NCBI RefSeq assembly: GCF_051014685.1
Contig: NC_135049.1
Location: forward strand, 31,017,531 to 31,081,530
Origin: Ptiloglossa arizonensis
Taxonomy: Eukaryota; Arthropoda; Insecta; Hymenoptera; Colletidae
Reading direction: 5' to 3'
Length of the DNA stretch: 64,000 bases
The translations under genes and the position numbers were made by a program. Shown here piece by piece: positions 35,991 through 46,012 of this stretch. Numbering within the stretch: position 1 is the stretch's first letter; each line of letters opens with the position of its first letter. The notes beneath the pieces are model-generated. The model worked only from the letters and a program-made list of their open reading frames with translations, ran no database searches and was not told the origin of the DNA.

Positions 35991-36515
35991 GCCTACCTAA
36001 CTAAATATCTAATTTCATTCACATCCTACCTAATAGAAATAACTAAAAAAATACGAGGAAACATTATATGTTTCCTTTTTGTTTTGGTGATTGGTGACAC
36101 GAAGGTTGTCCTGAAATATAAACTGTGGATATTAAATACAATGCCTACCTAACTAAATATCTAATTTCATTCACATCCTACCTAATAGAAATAACTAAAA
36201 AAATACGAGGAAACATTATATGTTTCCTTTTTGTTTTGGTGATTGGTTTTACGAAGACTGTCCTGAAATATAAACTGTGGATATTAAATACAATGCCTAC
36301 CTAATTAAATATCTAATTTCAATCACACCCTACCTAACTAAATATCTAATTTCATTCTTATCCTACCTAACTGAATATCTAATTTAATTCACATCCTACC
36401 TAATAGAAATATCTAGAAAAATACAAGGAAACATTATATGTTTCCTTTTTGTTTTGGTGATTGGTGGCACGAAGGTTGCCCTGAAACATAAACTGAGAGA
36501 TATTAGATACAATGT
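35991..36515. repeat. 152-bp tandem repeat, about 3 copies, each with a hairpin
   Basis: The anchor GCCTACCTAA recurs at 35991, 36143 and 36295. Each unit holds AAATATCTAATTTCA, a 9-bp hairpin AGGAAACAT-TAT-ATGTTTCCT followed by TTTTTG, then GGTGATTGGT and CCTGAAATATAAACTG. The third copy is longer (about 214 bp) because the AAATATCTAATTT block is itself iterated. Confidence 0.92.
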
Positions 36516-37570
36516 CATAAGTTTCATCTTTTCTTACTCTTGGCTATATTAAGTTCCATTTTGAACTTCTCACACTCCATTTTCGATTCCTTTACGTTTG
36601 TCATTTTTCTTTGCGCTTATCTAAAGTCCCAATTCAAAATATGCACACATAGATACCCTAAAACAAAACTTATTTCATGGATTAGTAGACATAGAAAAAA
36701 AAAATCGCTGAAAATGAAATTTGTTAGTAGACATTTCACTGCGCGTACTATTCACGATCGAACAATGTACACATTTTATTTTCACTCGTTCAATTTTATT
36801 TTATATATTATTTAACGAGAATGTACCGATTTAAAAATATTTTTAACGTCATTGATATTGGAATAATCATATTTTACCGGATTTGATCTAAATTATTTCT
36901 GCATCCAGAAGTAAACGTTAACGACGCGATAATATAGACTCTACTCGAAAATTTATTATCAATACAAACTATCGAATTGCAGCTTGCGTACTTTTTCGGT
37001 ACGAGTCGTTTAATTTTTCATTAAATTACGCAACGATCGCGAGTCAACTTTGATCGATGCAAGGAACTTCGAATATTTATAAAGTAAATACACTACTTTG
37101 TTATACCAATTTTTTCTGTAAATCAACCGCGCTTGCAAAAATAATATATCCCGTAGCAACCCTAGTAACGAATACCCTCTATTGTGGAAGCTAATTTGTT
37201 AAATTTATCATCATTGTTTTACTGGCACCGTACCAGAATTATTATACAAATACATTAAATGTGTAATAAATATGTATAATTGGAAAAAATTACATTTCAG
37301 TCACGATTCTACGTTTCAGCAGTATTTTCAGTTACAAACGCTCGACTTACGCGACAATTGCAATTTCTTTGCAATATGGTCCACTTCTCAAATATACAAA
37401 CAAACCCGTGAGTGGACCGTTCTTTTTTCGCAACACTACTTTATTAAATATATAATAATGAGAGAAAAGAAAGATACTCCCGAGAGCAACCAAATAGGTT
37501 GCTTTCATATTCGTGAAGTTAACTGATCAAAATATGAAAAAAATTCTCAATAAAAACCGCGCGAGGTGCT
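36516..37570. other. AT-rich DNA, no recognised feature
   Basis: The open frames at 36540-36815 and 37272-37526 are low-complexity and have no domain. Nothing else is recognised. Confidence 0.5.
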
Positions 37571-38400
37571 TCGTTATTCGTAACGCTAATATATATATTT
37601 TGTAAAAAGCAAAATGAAAAGACTCCCGAAAGCAACCACGTTAGGGCGCTTTATAGATAGCTCGCAACGCTAATTGAATACCGTGCACCGATGTGTGTTA
37701 AATAATACGCAACGCTAACTTTAATAGTCGAGTGCAGTCATTCCAGACTGCGGGGAATCACCTGTTGGACAGCTGATTCAGCTGTTTCGTGATTCCAACA
37801 GTGATTCCAGTGGCAATGTTTTGGGCGTTACGTGAGTCGCAACACTAATTGAAAAAAAACCGCGAACCGTTCGCGTTGTTAATTCAAAGCAACACGATCA
37901 ATCGATATCGCAACGCTAATTGAAAATACAAATACAACCGCGTTCAGTATTCGTTGTTCGCAACACTAAAGGTAATCGCGATCGGTAAGTACTCATCGAA
38001 CGCAACGCTATTCTGGAAATAAATGCAATCTGCATTCAGATCTCGCAAAATCGAAAGCAAGCGCGCTCGATATTCCTTCGCAACACTAATTCAAACTACA
38101 ATTACTATTTGTGTAGCTAATTTGAATCGCGATTGGTATTTGTTCGCAACACTAATTGAAATCGTGACGATTTATCGTCCGTGCGGCTAATTGTAATCGC
38201 GATTGGTATTTGTTCGCAACACTGATTCAAACGCGATCCTTTCTCATTCGCAACGCTAACTCAAATCGCGATCATCATTTGTTCGCAACCCTAATTCAAA
38301 TCGTGACGATTTCTCGTCCATGTATCTAATTGCAATCGCGATTCTTTCTGATTCGCAACGCTAATTCGAACCGTGATCGTTTCTTGTTCGCAACGCTAAT
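37570..38400 (+). repeat. interspersed CGCAACGCTAATT repeat array; inner left inverted repeat
   Basis: A motif CGCAAC(G/A)CTAATT followed by GAAA-TCGCGAT recurs at least 12 times with spacings of about 30-90 bp. The part from 37948 to 38385 is the reverse complement of 43321-43615, sharing GGTAATCGCGATCGGTAAGT, GCAATCTGCATTCAGATCTC and CGATTGGTATTTGTTCGCAA. Spacing and motif are too irregular for CRISPR, and this is animal DNA. Confidence 0.88.
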
Positions 38401-39200
38401 TCGAACCGCGAATTGCCCAATATCATTGGGGGATGAGGTGCCACGGCACGCGTGGTACACGCAAGTGTACACGTGCCAAACAAACTAACTACTATACAAC
38501 TACGTGCGAGTACAGTGACAAAATAGTAATAGCAATGACTTTCCATCCTCGGATGGATACATCCGAAGATGGATAGCCATTCGTTGCAGCCCACTCTTGA
38601 GACAATTTGTCTAGGGCCTCTTCGGCTTACAGCCTCTTCTCTCTTCGGGCGGCATTGCCCGATCTGAAGCCCTACGTTTCGCGAAAACCGCGTACAAAAC
38701 GCGTGCGACCGTGCAAACGATTCAGAAATCGTTGGTCGTGCAATGCACGCGTGAACAAATGGAATTTCGAGCGTTCGTTCGTTTCGAGGCCCTAATTCGA
38801 CGCGACCGCGTCCGCGAACAATTAAAGCAGAGAAACCCGAAGAATCGAAAGCAACGCTAGATGCAAACGATATTCATCGTTTGCACCAGCTTCGCTATCA
38901 ATTCTTCGAATCGTCCTACAGGTGCAGGTACGTCACGCGAAAACGCGCCTACCCGAATTGAGAATGCGACGACCTGCCCTGGCCCTACCTACCCGTTCTT
39001 AGCACACATACCAGAAGGTAAGTTACCTGACCTACCTAGACCTATATTTAAAAAATTGCAAAAGGCATTCTCTCAAACACAAGCACTCCACGGTTCTCAT
39101 TCGTAACGCCCGGGTGCAATTAGCCTAACCTAGGGAGGCGTCCCCGGGACGCCTCCGACACCCGAGCTTATCACACATGCACACTCTAAGGGTACATACC
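38400..39200. other. GC-richer island with hairpins inside the AT-rich block
   Basis: Composition rises toward that of the flanks. Hairpins include an imperfect 14-nt-arm stem at 38542-38573 (TCCATC-C-TCGGATG / CATCCGA-A-GATGGA) and an 11-bp near-perfect palindrome at 39134-39156 (GGAGGCGTCCC / GGGACGCCTCC, 1-nt centre). A plus-strand frame at 38861-39106 is described separately. Confidence 0.55.
38861..39106 (+). CDS. possible 81-residue open frame with signal-like start
   Basis: The frame starts MQTIFIVCTSFAINSS, which resembles a short signal peptide, and continues as a Pro/Thr-rich peptide ending QTQALHGSHS. No homologue is recognised. Two donor-like sites (GTGCAG|GTACGT near 38926 and CCAGAAG|GTAAGT near 39018) and an acceptor-like CGTTCTTAG near 39001 lie inside it, so the frame may instead be cut by splicing or be chance. 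Low confidence as a gene. Confidence 0.15.
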   Translation: MQTIFIVCTSFAINSSNRPTGAGTSRENAPTRIENATTCPGPTYPFLAHIPEGKLPDLPRPIFKKLQKAFSQTQALHGSHS

Positions 39201-40379
39201 AAGTGCCTGAAATTGTCTGACAATGGCTGGCGATCATTGCGTACGTCTACTCGTAACGAGCGTAAGAATTTATCGCGTGGCTCTTTAATGAGAGCAATCG
39301 TCGCGTGAACAATTGTCGCGTGAATGTAATAGCAAAAGTTAAGTTAATATAGATAGTTATTATCATTGATAATACGACGTAGTCGTATTACAAGAATACA
39401 GAGTATTCTTTGATTCGTAGTCTCTTTGATATATTTTCGCGAAACGACGCAATTCCACAGCCTAACCACACACACGTGTGGAAATTACGTCGTGCACGAT
39501 ACGCCAGCGCATTGTCAGACACACATGTATATTATTATTGTTAATCTTACTGACTAAGAAGTCATCGTGCCCGTTGCCTTCGCTCGAGCAAGTAGCACCT
39601 GGGCACTTGAACGAGTTCGGGCAACGAACACGGAAAAATCATGCTGAAAATCCTCAACTAGAAACGTGTGGTTAGCTTAACTAGTATCTAACGAGATAGT
39701 ATTCTTTCGTTCCGTTAAAATGACTCGACTTTTATTTGTGAAAAATCAAGAGAAAATTGAAAAATCTACTATGCAAAGAAGTTACTCGCAAGAGAATTAT
39801 TCGTAAGAAAAAATTGATCGAGAAATTCTAAGATAAAATATTTAATAATTGAAAATTTTGAACAACCCTTGGTCGATTTCGTCGTCAAAGTAAATTCTTT
39901 CAAAGTTGGGAAATTGTGTACAAGTCTGTTACTTTGACTCGGAAATCTAACCATCGCGAAATGCCTTCTTGTATACGAAATGTAGCATAAAAGCTACGGA
40001 TAAACGTTAATACACGAATCATGTTCTAACGCGAGACTCGAACAATATATAAGATAATCGAATATTCGACAATATCGTTTTCGCGTAATACTAATCGATA
40101 GAATTGCGAAGTCGGAGGGTATCCGACTTCTTCGCTAAATAATTATATCGCGGTATAAAAAACGCGGTATACAAGAAGGCCCTACAACCTCAACTAAGAA
40201 ATACGTACAAGTAAAACGAGAAATATCTTTGCTCGCGAGTATATGGTAAATATACTCGCGGTCACTGTACTCGCAGAAATCAAGAAATATAAATACAACC
40301 GGTCACCCGTGTCGATTCGGACCTTTCGTCCTACGACATGTTTGGGGACCGGAGGAATACAAAATTGCATGCGACTCAC
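39201..40379. other. AT-rich DNA with short inverted repeats
   Basis: TGTCTGACAATG near 39216 and CATTGTCAGACA near 39514 are inverted and lie in imperfectly inverted blocks of about 30 bp; this may be a short non-autonomous element. A 9-bp hairpin GAAGTCGGA/TCCGACTTC is at 40108-40130. A minus-strand frame (40194-40415) extends exon-like segment c by read-through. No known gene. Confidence 0.4.
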
Positions 40380-40447
40380 CGATCGTAGAACACGAACAGA
40401 TGAATACCTCGGCAACGTGTCATCGTAGTAGACCCAAGGTGGAGGAT
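40380..40447 (-). other. exon-like segment c (68 nt)
   Basis: On the minus strand a strong acceptor (a long T-run, then GTTACAG) precedes it and a donor CGATCG|GTGAGT follows. In series with segments a and b one frame stays open (ending PPPWVYYDDTLPRYSSVRVL then RS). Its CTACTACGATGACA core resembles CTTCCACGATGACA in segment b. No known domain. It may be an exon of a coding or non-coding transcript. Confidence 0.4.
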
Positions 40448-40536
40448 CTGTAACAAAAAAAAAACAGAAAACGTGACGATCTGATTCTAAAGTTTCAAAA
40501 TGGTTTCAATTCTAGTGCTGACAGATAGGTACTTAC

Positions 40537-40606
40537 GTTGTTCGGTGGTGGAGCCCGGCACGATGTCCCAGCCAGATGTCATCGTGGAAGTCTTTGGACC
40601 CTGGAA
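40537..40606 (-). other. exon-like segment b (70 nt)
   Basis: On the minus strand the acceptor is CTGATTTTTTTAG and the donor is GAACAAC|GTAAGT. Read in the frame open through a-b-c it gives a Thr/Ser/Gly-rich peptide. It is 81 nt upstream of segment a's downstream intron partner, so the introns are about 80-90 nt, a normal insect size. Confidence 0.4.
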
Positions 40607-40687
40607 CTAAAAAAATCAGAAAACAGATATAGTAAACCGCAAGGGCTGATATGCATGCATTTAAGAACAGTGGCGATAGATACTTAC

Positions 40688-40744
40688 GTTGGTTGCTGGT
40701 GGAGGACTGCCCGAGACCCTTCCTGAGTCAATGATGCACCGACT
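40688..40744 (-). other. exon-like segment a (57 nt)
   Basis: On the minus strand the acceptor is GGTATTAG with an upstream T/C-rich tract, and the donor is CAACCAAC|GTAAGT. It is 57 nt, a multiple of three. Its 3' end (CCTCCACCAGCAACC) resembles CTCCACCACCGAACAAC at the end of segment b, which suggests exon duplication. Confidence 0.4.
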
Positions 40745-41723
40745 CTAATACCGGTGACGATTCACTTTAGATATTACAAGAAGAAAAAAAATAAAAAAAA
40801 TAAACTAAATTAGCAACGCGACCGAGTATCAAAGCCGGCGAACAAAAGTGATTCTATCGACGGGATTGAAAGAGCAAAGAGAGCCACGACGCTCTCGAGA
40901 GAATTTACGATACGCGAGAAACACTGAATCTACATCGCGTGTACCTAAACTCTGAACGAGACTCTACTCGGAGCCACTTTGCTCCGGAAAACATTACAAA
41001 TCTACGTGTTTAAACAAACACTGAGTCTACTGGCCGCATTGCGCGCGGCCGTCAAAATTGCTGAAAGAAAACATGGGAGGAAGGGAGGAGTTGTTTATCG
41101 AGTGTTTGTAAAGAAAATACTGCTTGTACTTAATGGTTCGCACTTTGTCGTGCTCAAATTCGTTTAATTTGCAATTATTCAATAGAGGGTTTTCGTTATT
41201 AGAGTTGCGAACGTGTTCATTCTCGACGAGAAATACATATCGCGATTTTCATAAATATTGGAAGACTCGTTGCAAAGATCAAAGTCGATCGGTTGGTACT
41301 CGTGTTCCAAAGACACGTAAATTCGCAGCTACGCGTAAAAAAACTCGCATCCGAAACGCGTACGCAAACACAATTGCAACGAGTTCGTAGAGATAATTTT
41401 ATGGAACATCGATTACATTACGTGCAAACGAAAAATATTAAACCGCGACCGAAATCCAGTAATATACGAGTTACTCCAATTATCAAATCGACACAAGGTA
41501 ACATTAGTTTATTGTTAAAATTTTTAATTGTTACCCGCAACGAAATCGAAATAAGATTCGAATTAATCTATTCTTATTTGATTCTTGCACTAATCGAATC
41601 CGAAATCACATATGCTCGCGATAAACGACACTCAAGTGACATATAATTAAAATGAAATATACATATACATGTTATAAATATGCAATGAGAATAAAAAAAA
41701 ATATCATATGTTATTCTTACTAC
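40745..41723. other. AT-rich DNA between exon-like segments
   Basis: No recognised gene. Plus-strand frames at 41124-41390 and 41293-41646 lack domains. The stretch could be an intron of the minus-strand candidate transcript. Confidence 0.4.
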
Positions 41724-41792
41724 TTGGAATATTTTACCAATAATCCGTGAACTGATCCTGAAGTACCATAGCATCCGTCTGTAGTGAGCACT
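41724..41792 (-). other. exon-like segment d (69 or 55 nt)
   Basis: On the minus strand a very good acceptor (CTTTTGTTACAG) starts it. Two donors are possible: CCAA|GTAGTA (69 nt, the same length as the tandem units upstream) or ATTG|GTAAAA (55 nt, ending at 41738). With the shorter form, the frame that is open in the tandem units continues through it. No domain. Confidence 0.35.
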
Positions 41793-42000
41793 CTGTAACA
41801 AAAGAAACGATAAATTTGAAACGTATTTATCGAAATAAACACTGTCCTATTATAATTAAGCAATAAGTGAACACGAAATATTTTGCACGAAATTACATTT
41901 TAAATCGAACATACGAATTAATATGTATATAAAGATCCGCACTCTACAATGAAGAGAAGAAACACGAAAACAATTTTGTTGGTTCACTCACGATGATTAA

Positions 42001-43260
42001 ATTTATAACTAAAAGTGTGTTAATGTTAGACGAAACACCAATAGGAAGTAACCAAAATATTAGGATTGATTAGACACTATTAAATATCAGAAAACTAATG
42101 CTCACGTACCTCCAAACTCGTGCGTCTCTCGACACGTCTTACTCTGTCGACTGTCGCGTATACAATGGCGACCTTCTACTGTAAGTCACTGAAGTCTGTT
42201 TGAATTTCGGAAGAGGAACAATCACTAAAATGATTTAATTGTACCACTAGCGTTAATAAATTTGTAACTAAGAGTATGTTAATGTTAGACGAAACACCAA
42301 TAGGAAGTAACGAAAGTATTAGGATTGATTAGACACTATTAAATATCAGGAAACTAATGCCCACGTACCTCCAAACTCGTGCGTCTCTCGACACGTCTTA
42401 CTCTGTCGACTGTCGCGTATACAATGGCGACCTTCTACTGTAAGTCACTGAAGTCCGTTTCAATTTCGGAAGAGGAATAATCACTAAAATGATTTAATTG
42501 TACCACTAGCGTTAATAAATTTATAACTAAGAGTATGTTAATGTTAGACGAAACACCAATAGGAAGTAACGAAAGTATTAGGATTGATTAGACACTATTA
42601 AATATTAGAAAACTGATGTTCACGTACCTCCAAACTCACGCGTCTCTCGACACGTCTTACTCTGTCGACTGTCGCGTATACAATGGCGACCTTCTACTGT
42701 AAGTCACTGAATTCCGCTTGAATTTTGGAAGAAGAAAAATCACTACAATAATTTAATTTTTCTACTCGCGTTAATAAATTTATAACTAAGAGTGTGTTAA
42801 TGTTAGACGAAACACCAATAGGAAGTAACGAGAGTATTAGGATTGATTAGACACTATTAAATACTAGAAAACTAATGCCCACGTACCTCCAAACTCGTGC
42901 GTCTCTCGACACGTCTTACTCTGTCGACTGTCGCGTATACAATGGCGACCTTCTACTGTAAGTCACTGAATTCCGCTTGAAATTTGAACGTGGATAAAGA
43001 CACCAAGAAGATTTAATTATTTCACACGCATAGATTAATTTTATAATTTAGAGTGTATTAACATTAGACGAAACACCAATAGGAAGTAACAAGAGCATTA
43101 GGAATGACTAGAAACGAATATGGTAGAAAACTAATGCTAACTTACTTTCATACTCCTACATCTCTCGACGCATCTTATCCTGTCCTCTGTCGCTGACTGA
43201 ATGTTGACACTCCCACTGTTAGTTACTGATTCCCATTTGAACTTCGAGCGAGTGAAAAAA
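42001..43260 (-). repeat. 259-bp tandem array carrying 69-nt exon-like units
   Basis: The anchor CGAAACACCA recurs at 42031, 42290, 42549, 42808 and 43069, giving four near-identical copies and one diverged copy. On the minus strand each unit has an acceptor-like CTTACAG, then a 69-nt segment (42110-42178, 42369-42437, 42628-42696, 42887-42955), then a donor GGAG|GTACGT. The fifth copy (43146-43215, 70 nt) has a GAAA|GTAAGT donor. The 69-nt core is almost invariant in the four copies and has one open frame of three when joined in series (EGRHCIRDSRQSKTCRETHE then FG, plus a split Val). No ATG starts that frame in any unit, and no domain is recognised. Confidence 0.85.
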
Positions 43261-43320
43261 AACAGCATGTATTGATATTACACGAGACACAGATACAAAG
43301 TAACGAAGTTGGCGGGATAA

Positions 43321-43615
43321 GACACGATTGGAATTATCGTTGCGTATGAGAAAGAATCGCGATTGCAATTAGATGCACGGACGATAAATCGTCACGATTT
43401 GAATTAGGGTTGCGAACAAATACCAATCGCGATTGAAATTAGCTATACAAATAGTAATTATAGTTTCAATTAGTGTTGCGAACGAATATCGAGCGCGCTT
43501 GCTCTTGATTTTGCGAGATCTGAATGCAGATTGCATTTAATTCTAGAATAGCGTTGCATTCGATGAGTACTTACCGATCGCGATTACCTTCAGTGTTGCG
43601 AACGACGAATATTTA
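43321..43615 (-). repeat. inner right inverted repeat (CGCAACGCTAATT family)
   Basis: This is the reverse complement of 37948-38385 with a deletion of about 140 bp. It lies directly against the outer right arm, whereas on the left the inner and outer arms are 3.15 kb apart. Confidence 0.88.
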
Positions 43616-43620
43616 TCGAG

Positions 43621-44950
43621 GTAATTGGTGTACTTGAAACACTAAGTATGAATCACTTCGTACTATCGAATCATTGATTGTTTTATTAATAAATACTTTA
43701 CTAGTAAGTTACATCATAAATAATGTTTTAATTTAATAACACTTGAAACGTTCTGATACTATATCGTTGATTGACATAAATATACACTTTGCATATGTTA
43801 GTAATAAATAACTTGTATAAATATAGCATCAATTGATTCTACCTAGGTTTCTAAAGTACATCCAATTAGTTGTTTGTTTATGTAACAACACGATTTAAAC
43901 CTGCTACAATGTAATAGTGTGTACATCTAATGACGCAAATAGACATTATTCGTCGACAAACTTGGCCGAATTGCCACAGATAGCGTTCCATGTACTATAT
44001 CTGCAAAAACATTAGTTTATTAAGTGATTTTGCAAGCTGTTGTCGGGAATTCGTTTAATTTTGTCTAAACTGTATTACTAATCTGTGAAATATACATATT
44101 TCTTATCGTATGTTTGTAACGTAGAATCATTTTTCTATATCGTATAAAAATTCATGGTAATTTATGGAATTTTTCAATCGTTAGTGATTCTATAGCATGA
44201 ATTAATTCCACTGAGGTTTCTAAAGTACTATAATCAGTAGTTTATTTATTCAGAAAAGCAATTTAAACTTACCAAAATACGAATATAGTCCTTAAGTCGC
44301 CATCTAGTCACGCAAGTAGGCATCATTCCTAGACAAACTTGGCCTAATAGTCACAGATAGCGCCACTTGGACTAAATGTATAAAAAAATTAACTTATTAA
44401 GTGATTTTGCAAGCAGTTGTTAGAAATCTTCTGTGCATTTATAATAATTTCCATAATCTCCTACGAATTGTGGATCTAATTGAAATATTGTTTTGCGTAC
44501 AAAAAATAATTCACCAAAATGACATAAGCTACTTTTAAACGAAGATTATGCTAATAATTATTTCGACTAATAAAATTCAAATCGTTGTAATATCGTTTCC
44601 TTTGTGTATATAATATATTGTAGAGTCAGATGCAAAAACGTGAGTAACAATATTGTACTTCTCTCAACGGTACCTCCTTTTTTGTTAAAAAAATAAGACT
44701 TTAAACAAAGCCAATCGTGAAGTCGAAGCTCAAGTACGAGCTTCGATAAATATAGTAACACTTCAAACGTTTAAAACTACTTGTACGTGTAATAAAAAAT
44801 GAAATCGTTGAACAGAAATCTGTAACACTATTGCGTGACGCCATCAACTGCCAAAAATAGGAATTATTTCTCGACAAACTTGGGCGTTTTTACGCCAGGA
44901 GCGCTAAATTTACATAAGAAATTAGTTCGATTTGTTCGCCGCTAGATGAC
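43621..44950 (-). repeat. right arm of the large diverged inverted repeat
   Basis: This is the inverted partner of 33406-34797, starting at GTAATTGG and ending at the GCCGCTAGATGAC end. It holds module copies at about 43971, 44331 and 44871, each with GACAAACTTGG. Divergence is substantial, so the duplication is not recent. Confidence 0.9.
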
Positions 44951-45968
44951 TACACTGTCCATATTTATGAATAAATCATCTATTCAACGATGAAATTACT
45001 ATTCATTGGATACGTATCAGTGCATTTTGAGTGTGAATTACACAAATACATCCCCACACGACAATCATCCTGTATTTCTCATGTGATGCTTTCTAACTAC
45101 ACTCCAGTTCGCACTTATAACAACTAGATAGCCATAAAATGTACCTTTCCAAACATTTGACATTATTCAAGCACTACGTGCAATATGTTAAATTTGTATG
45201 CTTCGCCTTCGGAAACAAGAACCCTCGGTTAATGTATTTATTCTCTTGGTAAAGAAAAAGGAGCAGAACTACTTGCACCCACGCTTGCAACTAATTGCAA
45301 GAAGAGGTTCTCGAAGTTTCATCGTTTCCTTCTCACGAGTAACCGCGATTAACAGGGGTAATTAATCTCACGGAAGGGTATATTCGTAGCCTTTGCAAAC
45401 CTCGAAGTTTCTCCTATGTCGCTACGATTAACGCGTGGCAGTGTTGAATTAAAGTGCATTGAAAATGAATCGGTTTCTCGATGCATAAGCGGAACGCGGA
45501 AAACCCGAATAATTGCACTCGACGCTATTAATCTCGAAACTCGGGCAACGATACGCGTGTATCGCTTCCATGGTCATTAATTTTTGGCAAAGGAAGCGGT
45601 CGATAATTCCGATGGACATTATTGAAAATTGTACAGATATTCGTAACCGTAGATAAATCTACCGCGACAACGTTGGCTTCGGAAACAGTTCATTAATATC
45701 CCTTATCGCGTGTCACCGAAATGCCACATAAAACGCGCAAATGGAAAGACGTTGGCGCGTCGTTGTAGCTACTTTCATCCCCCTCAGGGTTTGTCGTTTC
45801 CTCGTCGCGAGAAAAGAAGCATCGTCCACGGATCAGAGACTCGCGATGCAATTTTTTCACGCGCGTGAACCAGAGAAAGACGTACGACGAACTGAAACAG
45901 TTTCTCTAGAAAAATTTTCATTTCCATAAATATAGAATTTTCATCGAGCCGGACTCGTAGAGTCGTTG

Positions 45969-46012
45969 TCAATTTTAGATTTAATTCGAAATTGAATTAA
46001 ATCTAAAATTGA
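45969..46012. repeat. perfect 19-bp inverted repeat (hairpin)
   Basis: TCAATTTTAGATTTAATTC and its exact reverse complement are separated by GAAATT. The stem is AT-rich apart from three C-G pairs. It could form a cruciform or an RNA hairpin; it may be a relic of a very short palindromic element. Confidence 0.92.

Noticed and set aside
37570..38400. CRISPR-like array
   Set aside because: Motif spacing and sequence are irregular, part of the field is duplicated in inverted form, and the DNA is from an animal.
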